This document shows positions 45,308 to 53,196 of a DNA stretch of 64,000 nucleotides, in pieces. Under the pieces are notes generated by a model. That model was given only the letters and a program-made list of their open reading frames with translations. It had not been told where the DNA came from and did no database searches. The stretch comes from RFSX01 sp965248155 (GTDB taxonomy: Bacteria > Bacteroidota > Bacteroidia > Chitinophagales > Saprospiraceae). How positions within the stretch are numbered: position 1 is the first letter of the stretch; each line of letters opens with the position of its first letter. Location: contig CBDFIO010000002.1 of the NCBI GenBank assembly GCA_965248155.1, forward strand, positions 1,178,001 through 1,242,000, written 5' to 3'. The position numbers and the translations under genes are program-made.

Positions 45308-46534
45308 TTAAAATTCAAGTTCAAAACCTAATGCGATAAATGGGAGTTTACTTATATAAAAAGTCTGATAATAAGTATCCAAATTCATATGTTTATTTGT
45401 TGCAGAAAGTTTAAATAAAGTGTTTTCCAACGGTACAACTGAAACTCCCAAATTATATAGAGGGTACAATTTAATTTTTTTATCCGATATCAAATAAATA
45501 GCATTAAGATCTGTACTAAACTCCAAGTATGTCGATTTGTATAATTTTCTTTTAATATTTGTTTTAAATTCCAAATTTAAAAGATCTGAAGTTTGATGTT
45601 GAGTAATAAATGCCCACTGATTCATTGAGTAGTAATAATTTTTCAATGGGTATAATTGATTTCCTACATAGTTTGTCCCCCGCCGATATCTTACAACTCC
45701 CTCATTTTTGTAACCTTTGTTAAATTCCTTCTGATAATATCTAGCTACTATTGTAAACAAAGATGTTTCATATTTTAACGCCATTGCAAAAGAAGTGTTT
45801 TGACTATTAATTCTAGTGTCTAACGAAAAATATAACTGGGAATTATTTTTTAACTTGAAATGACTGTAACCCGTGATATTAAAATCCTTGTTTGTAATAT
45901 GGTTTCCTTGAGGAAATTCAGTCAAAGAATTTTCACTAAGCCCAACAACAAAATTAGATTTTGAACCATTGTAGAGAAAGGCTAACTTATGGAGTTCATG
46001 AAGCCCTAGACCAATATTTTTTGATAAGTCACCTATTGTATACAACCCAATTCCCCAGTGTTTAATAAAAAAAAGAGTCTTGAGTCCCTGAAAGTCTATA
46101 TTGTAGATTCTAGTAAGATCTTCAAAATTCTCGTCCCATAAATCTCCTAATATCGACTGATTATGAACAGTAAGACTTCCTATTTTAAAAGTATCTTGAA
46201 TTATTAGTGATATTTTTGGAAACAACACAATGTTATTTAATGTATTGTTTCCACCTGAGTGACTCCTCTCTTCAGCAATTACAGAGAATTTAAACATATA
46301 TTTTTTCTTATAAGATGAGTTTATACTAAGGTTATTATAGATAGCAAAATGATGTTGTGGGCTATCAGAAATTACTGAATTGGTGTTACCACAATGGTAG
46401 CAAGAAAGATCACTGTTTAATATTCTTAGAATATGAAGGCTTTTTGATTCCATTCCAAAATTCGTCTTCCAATTAATTGTGTCTTGACCAAAAACGAGGG
46501 TACATGGAAATATGAATATTATTAATAATCTCAT
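45308..46534 (-). CDS. Outer-membrane beta-barrel protein, function unknown
   Basis: Protein of 408 aa with a signal peptide (MRLLIIFIFPCTLVFGQ). A long run of amphipathic strands ends in LPFIALGFELEF, an aromatic C terminus typical of outer-membrane barrels. Strand pairs can be seen from about residue 60 to the end (for example YMFKFSVIAEERSH, LYFSLDTRINS, ALKYETSLFTIVARYYQKEF). I do not recognise a named family, though the length suits a 16-18-stranded barrel. It is followed by the truncated DUF4105 gene. Both may be plasmid cargo or old chromosome, since they lie between the two IS1 copies. Confidence 0.65.
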   Translation of the reverse strand: MRLLIIFIFPCTLVFGQDTINWKTNFGMESKSLHILRILNSDLSCYHCGNTNSVISDSPQHHFAIYNNLSINSSYKKKYMFKFSVIAEERSHSGGNNTLNNIVLFPKISLIIQDTFKIGSLTVHNQSILGDLWDENFEDLTRIYNIDFQGLKTLFFIKHWGIGLYTIGDLSKNIGLGLHELHKLAFLYNGSKSNFVVGLSENSLTEFPQGNHITNKDFNITGYSHFKLKNNSQLYFSLDTRINSQNTSFAMALKYETSLFTIVARYYQKEFNKGYKNEGVVRYRRGTNYVGNQLYPLKNYYYSMNQWAFITQHQTSDLLNLEFKTNIKRKLYKSTYLEFSTDLNAIYLISDKKIKLYPLYNLGVSVVPLENTLFKLSATNKHMNLDTYYQTFYISKLPFIALGFELEF

Positions 46535-46825
46535 TATATCAGACTTTTACGAATGTTTTTTAGAAAATATCTAAGATAATTTAACAACGATTAAAAGAAA
46601 GTAGAAACACATACAATAAAGACGTTTTCTACTAAAAAAGAGTTTATATTACCATGTTTGAATGGAAAACGAAATAATATTGGACACTCCAACCATATAG
46701 AGATCAAAAACCACAAAAACGTCCACTAGACTAATCTATTTTAATATTTAGAAGCTACACAACCAAGAATTGCAAAAGGAAAAATAAAGGCTATAATTAG
46801 GTAAATTTTATTCTTACAAAGCAAT
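46535..46825. other. AT-rich spacer upstream of the hic relic
   Basis: No open frame, RNA gene or clear repeat is visible in this 291-bp stretch. It is the promoter side of the outer-membrane protein gene (minus strand) and of the hicB relic (plus strand). I could not match a -7 box with confidence. Confidence 0.5.
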
Positions 46826-47023
46826 ATGAACTCCTTACAAATAACGGCGGTATACGTAGAATCAAAAGAGGGTTGATACGTTGCCTACTTAGAAGAACTA
46901 AGAGAGGTTATCACCCAATGAGAAACCCTACAGGAGGCAGAAGACAATTTATATGATGCTTTAGAACTGTATTTAGAACCTGAAGCTATAAAACCACCCC
47001 TATACAAGGATACATCTCCCTAG
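46826..47023 (+). pseudogene. hicB: HicB-like antitoxin relic with two in-frame TGA codons
   Basis: From ATG 46826 the frame has 65 codons to TAG 47021. It reads MNSLQITAVYVESKEG, TGA (46874), YVAYLEELREVITQ, TGA (46919), then ETLQEAEDNLYDALELYLEP. This is the HicB fold with its conserved GGYVAYLEEL and TQGETLEEA blocks. The two TGA codons stand where Gly (first one Gly or Trp) is normal. No other stop interrupts the frame, and the rest is well conserved. HicB antitoxins bind HicA. The short form lacks a separate DNA-binding domain. In the standard code this is a dead gene. Confidence 0.75.
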
Positions 47024-47025
47024 CA

Positions 47026-47058
47026 TGTAACGATAAAGAAACCCTTTATATCGTTACA
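47026..47058. promoter_or_regulatory. 10-bp inverted repeat between hicB and hicA relics
   Basis: TGTAACGATA (47026-47035) pairs perfectly with TATCGTTACA (47049-47058) around 13 nt. It starts 2 nt after the hicB stop and ends 9 nt before the hicA ATG. It could be a hairpin that limits hicA translation or an operator; the survival of perfect symmetry in a relic is notable. Confidence 0.45.
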
Positions 47059-47067
47059 TCAAACGAG

Positions 47068-47261
47068 ATGAAAAAAAGAGACTTTGAAAAACACCTAAGA
47101 CAGTATAACTGTGTATTACTTAAACAGTGATCCAAACACGAGAAATATATAAACCTGAGTAACGGAAAAAAACGATGTTACCCAGACACAAAGAATTAAA
47201 AACCTATTTATGTGTAGCCGTATGCAAGCAATTAGAAATTCCGACCATACAAGGCGTTTAA
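47068..47261 (+). pseudogene. hicA: HicA-like toxin relic with one TGA and one frameshift
   Basis: The frame from ATG 47068 reads MKKRDFEKHLRQYNCVLLKQ, TGA (47128), SKHEKYINLSNGKK. It then continues in another frame as TMLPRHKELKTYLCVAVCKQ and LEIPTIQGV to TAA 47259. One A missing from the run near 47165-47171 restores the frame. This is the HicA dsRNA-binding-type mRNA interferase: LL-x-x-G-SKH-x-Y holds the catalytic His, followed by PRHKELK. The TGA again stands at a normally Gly position. HicA toxins cleave mRNA; this copy is inactive in the standard code. Confidence 0.75.
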
Positions 47262-47568
47262 AACACCTTACCCACCTTTCATTTCACCCAAGCAATCAAA
47301 CGAGGCTTAAAACGCATTTAACCACACAAAAACGCCATTTTTGAACCGATTTCCTACCCAAATTCGCCGCCGCCCGCCTTTTTTATAATTTTTCAAAAAA
47401 ATCAAATAACGACAAAACGAAAATTCAAAATTATATTTGGTAAAAAATCAAAAATCGAAACAATATTAATAGTCGTTTTTCAGTCTCTCTGTTGTTGTTT
47501 AATACTTTTAAATCTTTTAAGTCTTTTCCGTGTCTGCAAAGCCTTTGTTTATCTAGGTTCTGGACTCT
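47262..47568. other. Non-coding AT-rich segment before the iterons
   Basis: No gene is visible. The stretch has A- and T-rich runs (47392-47465) and short CTTTTAA repeats at about 47505-47523, a composition suited to a DNA-unwinding region next to a plasmid origin. That role is inferred only from the adjacent iterons and rep gene. Confidence 0.4.
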
Positions 47569-47668
47569 AACTATAACTTTTTGAGGAGTAACTATAACCA
47601 ATATATGACTTATTATAACCTTGTGTTTTTATAAGTTATATTTACAACTATAACCAATTGAGGAGTAA
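47569..47668. repeat. Iteron-like repeats, candidate plasmid origin
   Basis: Two 23-bp direct repeats start AACTATAAC and end TTGAGGAGTAA, at 47569-47591 and 47646-47668, differing only at positions 10-13. A further AACTATAACC half-repeat begins at 47590 and a related TTATAACC lies at 47612-47620. They sit 24 bp upstream of a Rep_3-type initiator start, the usual place for iterons bound by such initiators. Confidence 0.65.
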
Positions 47669-47822
47669 TTTTTATAATAGTTTGTTCTAATCATGGATAA
47701 AAGAGTAGTAAAACTAATTAGAAAGTCTAACGACCTAGTAGAGGCTAAATATAAGCTTAACATCTGGGAGACAAGGATTTTCACTAAAATGCTCTCTATG
47801 ATTAAGAAGGATGGGTGCTGGG

Positions 47823-48605
47823 TCAAATAGGCTGATGATCTCCATAAGTTCCTGATTTATAATAGTATTTTTCGATGTACATACCAATGACATTATCGTG
47901 AATCTGTTCATTTTTGGAAAAGCAAATGGTTTTTCTATTAAGACGTTTGATATGCGTTCTAAAATTCAAGTTTTTCCGTTCTATTTTCCAAGTCAAATCT
48001 TTCCCAATAGTATGTAAGCTTTTTGGCAATGACCTACTATAAGCTCCCCAATCATCCGTATAATAGTCACCAATGGGAATGTCTTTAAGAAGATCCAGAA
48101 GTTTTTCAAAGCTCTCATCGGTACGCTTTCCATTAACCCAAGCCAAAATCATCCCGGAATGCTTATCCATCGCATACCAAGTCCACCTTTGATTCGCCTT
48201 ACTGCCAACATAAGACCAAAACTCATCTGCCTCTGCTGTATAGTGAAAACTTACTGCCAAATTATCAAGGCTTTGAACTTCTTCCTTGTTCAATAGATAA
48301 GGGTTCACTTGAAGCGTTTTTTTTAAGTGAGCTATCACCGTATTTTTATTGATCCCTAAAATCCTTGCTGTATCTCGAACCCCTGAACTATTGAGAATTA
48401 ATGAGTCAATTTGTTCTTTAACACCGGGCTCTCTGGCTTTATAGCTATAGCTATAGCTATAGCTAAGTTGAAAACTCTTTTTGCAGACTTTACAACGCCA
48501 ACGTTGTCTCCCGTTTTCTCTATGACCATTCTTTTGAAGGTCAGTACAATTGCAATGGGGACAAGTAATAGTAGTAGTAGTAGTAGTAGTAGTAGTATGT
48601 TCCAT
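47823..48605 (-). CDS. IS1-family transposase, single-frame form
   Basis: Protein of 260 aa. MEH is followed by nine Thr (encoded by an ACT run), then a C4 zinc finger (CPHCNCTDLQKNGHRENGRQ, RWRCKVCKKSF), an HTH (GVRDTARILGINKNTVIAHL) and the IS1-type DDE domain: first Asp in YAMDKHSGMILAWV, second in YTDDWGAYSRSLPK, and Glu in NVIGMYIEKYYYKSG. Classical IS1 makes this protein by -1 frameshifting between insA and insB; here eight A residues keep both parts in one frame. All catalytic residues are present, so it could also act on copy 1. Confidence 0.9.
   Translation of the reverse strand: MEHTTTTTTTTTITCPHCNCTDLQKNGHRENGRQRWRCKVCKKSFQLSYSYSYSYKAREPGVKEQIDSLILNSSGVRDTARILGINKNTVIAHLKKTLQVNPYLLNKEEVQSLDNLAVSFHYTAEADEFWSYVGSKANQRWTWYAMDKHSGMILAWVNGKRTDESFEKLLDLLKDIPIGDYYTDDWGAYSRSLPKSLHTIGKDLTWKIERKNLNFRTHIKRLNRKTICFSKNEQIHDNVIGMYIEKYYYKSGTYGDHQPI
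48440..48464. repeat. TATAGC hexamer run within the IS1 transposase
   Basis: Four TATAGC units here encode SYSYSYSY-type residues. Copy 1 has two units (44778-44790). The difference is in-frame (four residues) and lies between the zinc finger and the HTH, an example of slippage in a coding microsatellite. Confidence 0.8.
48569..48597. repeat. TAG trinucleotide run encoding poly-Thr at the transposase N terminus
   Basis: Nine TAG repeats on the plus strand (ACT on the coding strand) follow the start codon of the IS1 transposase and encode nine Thr. The same run of equal length is at 44895-44923 in copy 1. Confidence 0.85.
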
Positions 48606-49587
48606 GTGCTAATATAAGAAACTCAACCTATTTAAACCACTATCAGAATTTCATACGAATATTATTGCTGGATTTGAAAACTTACAAGAAGGGGCAACAT
48701 ATATTGATGTTTCTTTTCATCCTAAAATGAAGCCTCTTTTACTTCAACTACAATCAAAATTTACTACGTATGATGTCAGGAATATACTAGGACTTCCAAG
48801 TACTTACTCTATAAGGATGTATGAACTATTAAAACAGTACGAAAGAATAGGAAAAAGAACCTTTAACTTGTTAGAGTTAAAAGAGTTAGTAGGAGCAATT
48901 GAAGAATATAGAGAAGGTCGTAAACTCCTTTATAAAGATCACTACCCTTTATATGGGAATTTTAGACAAAAAGTATTACTCAAAGCACAAAGAGACCTCA
49001 AAAAGTATACTGATATAAGTTTCACCTTTGAACCTATAAAAAAAGGGCGTAAAGTAGATCAAATACAATTTCACATTCACAAAAACCACCCTACACGAAA
49101 CAAACCTAAAGACATCGAACAGCCTCAGATTGATCTACAGCCCGTCGATGCCTCCCAAATATTTGAGAAAATAAAAGATACTGTTTCTCAATGGACAAAC
49201 TATCCTGATGTAGACCTTATACAATCTTTGCTAGATGACGGTAAAAACAAGCACCATATACGTCAAGCCGTTGAGTATGTCAATAATAGAATTATCACAG
49301 GCAAAGCCGTTGACAAACCCGTAGGATATTTTGTCAAAATTATTAATGAAATATCTAAACAAGGTGACTTATTTGACCCCGTACAAGCCAAAAAAGATTT
49401 AAAAGCGAAAAAGAAAAAAGAGTTGTTAAAACGACAAGAGAAACGTAAAAAGCTAGAAGAAAAAGGCAAGAAATTAGCCCAAGATATTTTTAATAAGGAA
49501 ACAGAAATAGGGCAAATGCTAGTCAATGAAGATTCAAAAGAGGTAAGAGACATTTTTGTTAAAATGAAAACGGAAAAATTAAGTGGG

Positions 49588-50207
49588 TATGAACCATAAT
49601 TATTATTGAATCCAGTGTCATCGCTTAGAACATCAATATCTGGAAATATCTCTTGCAATGACTTCCAGCTGATTTCAAACATGTTAATATTTTCTGGCTT
49701 TTGAGCTAATAAATTACCATTCACACAATCAAATCTTAGTTGAGACCAAAGACTATTAGTTCCTCTATCGTAAGGCATAAGGTTGGCGTTATAGAGAAGA
49801 CCCGAAACGCCGAAAGTTGTTTCTTGCCCGTTCAATATTCTATTCCAGGCAATTCCTGTTCCAGTAAGAGGACAATAATTAATTGCGAGTTTGGTATCGG
49901 CAAATGAATCATTGATAATTTCATGATGATCTAGAATGGGATGAGGGTAGGCCCTAAGAAGAGTATCAACTTTTATGATAAGTGCAAGATCGTCATCATC
50001 CATAAAAGATAATTCTGAGGCTTTAGTAAACTGTGAGTTATCGATAGATGGAATACCGTCAATACCAGGTCCACCATTTAATATTTGATCGGGTGGGATC
50101 AACCAAAAAGGATCTGTGTTTTGCGGAGGAATAGTTGTCGTAGGTTCTTCAGAGCTACAAGAATTTAGAGCAAGAATGCCTATTAATAGTATTGCTAGAT
50201 TTTTCAT
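49588..50207 (-). pseudogene. DUF3179 lipoprotein gene, 3' end lost at island junction
   Basis: Starts at ATG 50207 with a lipoprotein signal (LLIGILALNSCSSEEP). About 205 residues of the DUF3179 family follow: IPPDQILNGGPGIDGIPSID, LIIKVDTLLRAYPHPILDHH, AINYCPLTGTGIAWNR, FGVSGLLYNANLMPYDRGTN, SLWSQ and DDTGFNNNYGSYP. After YGSYP the frame runs on antisense to the plasmid initiator tail, so everything past about 49588 is not genuine. DUF3179 proteins normally continue with a Y-x-x-YP[YF]-x-x-Y block and ~60 more residues. The function of the family is unknown. The lost 3' end is not on the other side of the island. Confidence 0.78.
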
Positions 50208-50410
50208 AACTATCTCCGATTTATTGGATTCAGATAAATTTAATTAATTAGTGTTTCCTAAGTTTCATTTAATAGTTTTAATGTCTTTTACTGGATAGAT
50301 ATCGCCAAAATGACTGTCTTCTATTCAGAAAGCTGACATATTGGCGATTCTACCATTAAAACAATCAATTGGAACCTGATTTGACCGTATTAAATTAAAA
50401 TAGAAATTAA

Positions 50411-53146
50411 ATGACTTACGATAATTTCACCATAAAAGCACAGGAGTCAATTCTTAAAGCTCAGCAATTAGCAAAAAGCTATGACCAGCAGCAAGTGGAT
50501 ACTACTCATCTTTTAAAAGGGATTATTGAACTAGACGAACAATTTTCTGAATTCATCTTCCAGAAGATGGATATCAATCTTCCCGGATTACAAAGACAGC
50601 TCGAAGAGGCTATTAAAAAGTATCCAAAGGTAGAAGGATCGGATAAGCAATACCTAACAAATGACGCCAACCAATCCCTAAGTCGTGCAAAAAAGCTTCT
50701 TAAAGAATTTGAAGATGATTTCATTTCAGTAGAATTGATTCTTTTAGGTATTCTAAAAGGTAAGGATAAAGCGGCGCAGATATTGAAAGATGCCGGGGCT
50801 ACAGAAAAGGAAATGAAAGCAGCGATCTTAGAGCTAAGAAAAGAAAGGAAGGTAGATAGCCAGAATGCTGAAAATGAATATAATGCACTTAAGAAATATG
50901 CTGTTAATCTTTGTGAAAGAGCTGAAGAAGGGAAATTGGATCCTATTATCGGCCGCGATGAAGAGATAAGACGCATGCTTCATATATTATCAAGAAGGAA
51001 AAAGAACAATCCGATTTTAGTTGGAGATGCAGGAGTTGGTAAGACCGCAATTGTTGAAGGGATAGCTTGGAGAATCGTGAAACAAGATGTTCCTGAGAAA
51101 TTATTATCAAAGAGAATTTACACGCTGGATATTGCAGCGTTAATAGCGGGAGCTAAATATAAAGGAGAATTCGAAGAGCGTTTAAAGGCGGTAATAAAAG
51201 AAGTAAATAATTCAGACGGAGAGGTTATTTTATTTGTTGATGAAATCCATACGCTTATCGGCGCCGGTGGGGGTAATGGTGCAATGGATGCCGCGAATAT
51301 ATTGAAACCGGCATTAGCAAGAGGCGAGCTTCGGACTATAGGAGCAACCACACTGGACGAATATCAAAAGTACTTCGAAAGGGATAAAGCTTTAGTAAGG
51401 CGATTTCAAACGGTATATGTAGATGAACCGAGTACAGAAGATACTATTTCAATTCTCAGAGGAATTCAAGAGAAATATGAAATGTATCACAAGATTGAAA
51501 TTCTGGACGAAGCTCTGATTGCAGCAGCAGAATTATCACACAGGTATATAACGGAAAGAAAACTTCCTGATAAAGCTATTGATCTGATAGATGAATCAGC
51601 AGCAAAGCTAAGGTTGGAACTTGATAGTGTCCCTGAAGAAATTGATGAGATGGACAGAAAAGTGCGGCAGCTGGAAATAGAAAGAGAAGCTGTTAAGCGC
51701 GAAGGCAATGAAAAGAAACAATTGTTTATTGCTGAACAAATTGCAAATGCAAAAGAAAAACTTGAGTCTCTTAATGCACGCTGGAAGAATGAGAAAGAGA
51801 TTGTTGATAATATTCAGAATATCAAAAAAGATGTAGAAAACTTAGAACACGAAGCAGAAATTGCTGAAAGAGATTCTGAATTTGAAAAGGTAGCAAGAAT
51901 CCGATATGGAGAACTTAAGGAAAAGGAAGCCATGCTCAAGTCTGCCGAAGACAAGCTCAATAAAATTTCAGAAGATTCTAGATTTACGAACGAAGAAGTT
52001 ACAGCCAATGACATTGCAGATGTTGTATCCAGATGGACAGGAATACCTGTTTCGAAAATGATGCAAAGTGAGAAAGAAAAGTTATTAAAACTTGAAGATG
52101 ATATAGGTCAACGACTCATTGGACAAACCGAAGCGGTTGTAGCCGTTTCCGATGCTATACGAAGATCAAGGTCTGGACTAGGTGACCCAAACAAACCAAT
52201 TGGTTCTTTTATTTTCCTAGGCCCGACAGGGGTAGGGAAGACCGAATTGGCCAAAACTCTTGCAGATGTTTTATTTGATGATGAAAGGGCGATTACTCGA
52301 ATTGACATGAGTGAATATCAGGAAAAACATTCTGTTTCAAGACTTGTAGGCGCCCCTCCCGGATATGTTGGATATGATGAAGGGGGACAGTTGACAGAGG
52401 CTGTAAGACGTAGACCTTATTCAATTGTACTATTAGATGAAATTGAAAAAGCACACCCTGATACTTTCAATGTACTATTGCAAGTATTAGATGATGGAAG
52501 ATTAACAGACAATAAAGGCAGGGTAGCCAATTTTAAAAACACAATTATCATCATGACGTCCAATATGGGCTCAAGTACCATCCTTGAAAATTTTGAAGAT
52601 TTAGAAGCTGTTGGAAAAGAACATAGAAAAGATGTTATTGAAACAACCAAAATGGAAGTGTTTGATCTTCTAAAAGAGTCATTGCGTCCTGAATTTTTAA
52701 ACAGGATCGATGAACAGATTATGTTCTTACCATTGACAAAACAAGAGATTAAGAAGATTGGGACTCTATTGTTGAAAAAAGTTAAGAAAAGCCTGGCTCA
52801 ACAAGAAATGTCCATAGAATTTTCGGAAAGTGCGATGAACCTTTTGGCAGATTTAGGTTATGACCCACAGTTTGGAGCAAGACCTTTAAAGAGAGTTATC
52901 CAAAAAGAAATCGTAAATGAATTATCCAAGCAAGTATTGTCAGGAAAATTCATACCCGGAGAAACAATACATGTGGGGACAGATGCAAAAGGCTTTACTT
53001 TTACTGAGCAGGCGACAAATTCAAAAGAGAAACCTAAGGTAAAAGAAAAAGCCAAAAAGGAATCTAACTCAGAAAAATTAGATAAAGCCGCAAAGGATGT
53101 AGAAAAAGCGGTTGAAGATTTAAAGAAAAAAGACAAGGAGAAATAA
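50411..53146 (+). CDS. clpB: ClpB-type disaggregase (HSP100)
   Basis: Protein of 911 aa. The N-terminal repeat domain covers residues 1-150. The first AAA+ module has Walker A GDAGVGKTA near residue 205 (usual GEPGVGKTA) and Walker B ILFVDEIHTL. A coiled-coil M domain (~405-525; MDRKVRQLEIEREAVKREGN onward) is the ClpB hallmark that separates it from ClpC. The second module has GPTGVGKTELAK and VLLDEIEKAHPD, then GARPLKRVIQKEI. With DnaK it dissolves protein aggregates after heat stress. A Lys/Glu-rich tail of ~45 residues after GFTFTEQATNS is longer than usual. I see no CIRCE or sigma-32-like site in the 203-bp upstream gap. Confidence 0.92.
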   Translation: MTYDNFTIKAQESILKAQQLAKSYDQQQVDTTHLLKGIIELDEQFSEFIFQKMDINLPGLQRQLEEAIKKYPKVEGSDKQYLTNDANQSLSRAKKLLKEFEDDFISVELILLGILKGKDKAAQILKDAGATEKEMKAAILELRKERKVDSQNAENEYNALKKYAVNLCERAEEGKLDPIIGRDEEIRRMLHILSRRKKNNPILVGDAGVGKTAIVEGIAWRIVKQDVPEKLLSKRIYTLDIAALIAGAKYKGEFEERLKAVIKEVNNSDGEVILFVDEIHTLIGAGGGNGAMDAANILKPALARGELRTIGATTLDEYQKYFERDKALVRRFQTVYVDEPSTEDTISILRGIQEKYEMYHKIEILDEALIAAAELSHRYITERKLPDKAIDLIDESAAKLRLELDSVPEEIDEMDRKVRQLEIEREAVKREGNEKKQLFIAEQIANAKEKLESLNARWKNEKEIVDNIQNIKKDVENLEHEAEIAERDSEFEKVARIRYGELKEKEAMLKSAEDKLNKISEDSRFTNEEVTANDIADVVSRWTGIPVSKMMQSEKEKLLKLEDDIGQRLIGQTEAVVAVSDAIRRSRSGLGDPNKPIGSFIFLGPTGVGKTELAKTLADVLFDDERAITRIDMSEYQEKHSVSRLVGAPPGYVGYDEGGQLTEAVRRRPYSIVLLDEIEKAHPDTFNVLLQVLDDGRLTDNKGRVANFKNTIIIMTSNMGSSTILENFEDLEAVGKEHRKDVIETTKMEVFDLLKESLRPEFLNRIDEQIMFLPLTKQEIKKIGTLLLKKVKKSLAQQEMSIEFSESAMNLLADLGYDPQFGARPLKRVIQKEIVNELSKQVLSGKFIPGETIHVGTDAKGFTFTEQATNSKEKPKVKEKAKKESNSEKLDKAAKDVEKAVEDLKKKDKEK

Positions 53147-53196
53147 TGCATTGTGCAAATAACTTACCTTAGTCGGCTAAATTGTTGAAGGCGTTT

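Larger units (their letters stand above)
47812..48645 (-). mobile_element. IS1-family element, copy 2 (intact)
   Basis: An 834-bp element, same orientation and same ends as copy 1, carrying an uninterrupted transposase. It lies within a plasmid initiator gene. No direct target duplication is visible at its ends (AAGAAGG left, GAATTTC right), in line with loss of initiator sequence at insertion. The two copies could recombine and excise or invert-free delete the 47 kb-side segment 44972-47811 as a circle. Confidence 0.88.
47693..49599 (+). pseudogene. Rep_3-type plasmid replication initiator, split by IS1 copy 2
   Basis: The N-terminal 40 residues (MDKRVVKLIRKSNDLVEAKY, then KLNIWETRIFTKMLSMIKKD) end at the IS1 boundary (47812). 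After IS1 (48646) the frame resumes as EFHTNIIAGFENLQEGATYI, DVSFHPKMKPLLLQLQSKF and runs to 49599. Initiator landmarks are DLVEAKYKLN-x-WE at the start of winged helix 1, and FTTYDVRNILGLPSTYSIRM with YERIGKRTF in winged helix 2. A long Lys/Glu-rich helical tail follows. Compared with the family, a middle stretch is missing, so the insertion removed some sequence. The ORF from ATG 48727 is only the C-terminal remnant. Its last residues overlap the junction with the DUF3179 gene. Confidence 0.8.

Noticed and set aside
48569..48597. TAG repeats as a CRISPR-like or satellite array
   Set aside because: They are in frame inside the IS1 transposase and code for Thr; no spacers exist.
49263..49587. 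C-terminal 110 residues of the 314-aa DUF3179 reading frame
   Set aside because: This stretch is antisense to the Rep tail and matches nothing in the DUF3179 family; it is read-through past the junction.
48727..49599. 290-aa ORF as an independent gene
   Set aside because: Its frame is open upstream to the IS1 border and continues the Rep protein, so ATG 48727 is an internal Met of a split gene.
53147..53196. Promoter for hutH with TACCTTAG as -7 box
   Set aside because: It deviates from TAnnTTTG at the key T and no -33 is placed well; too weak to list.
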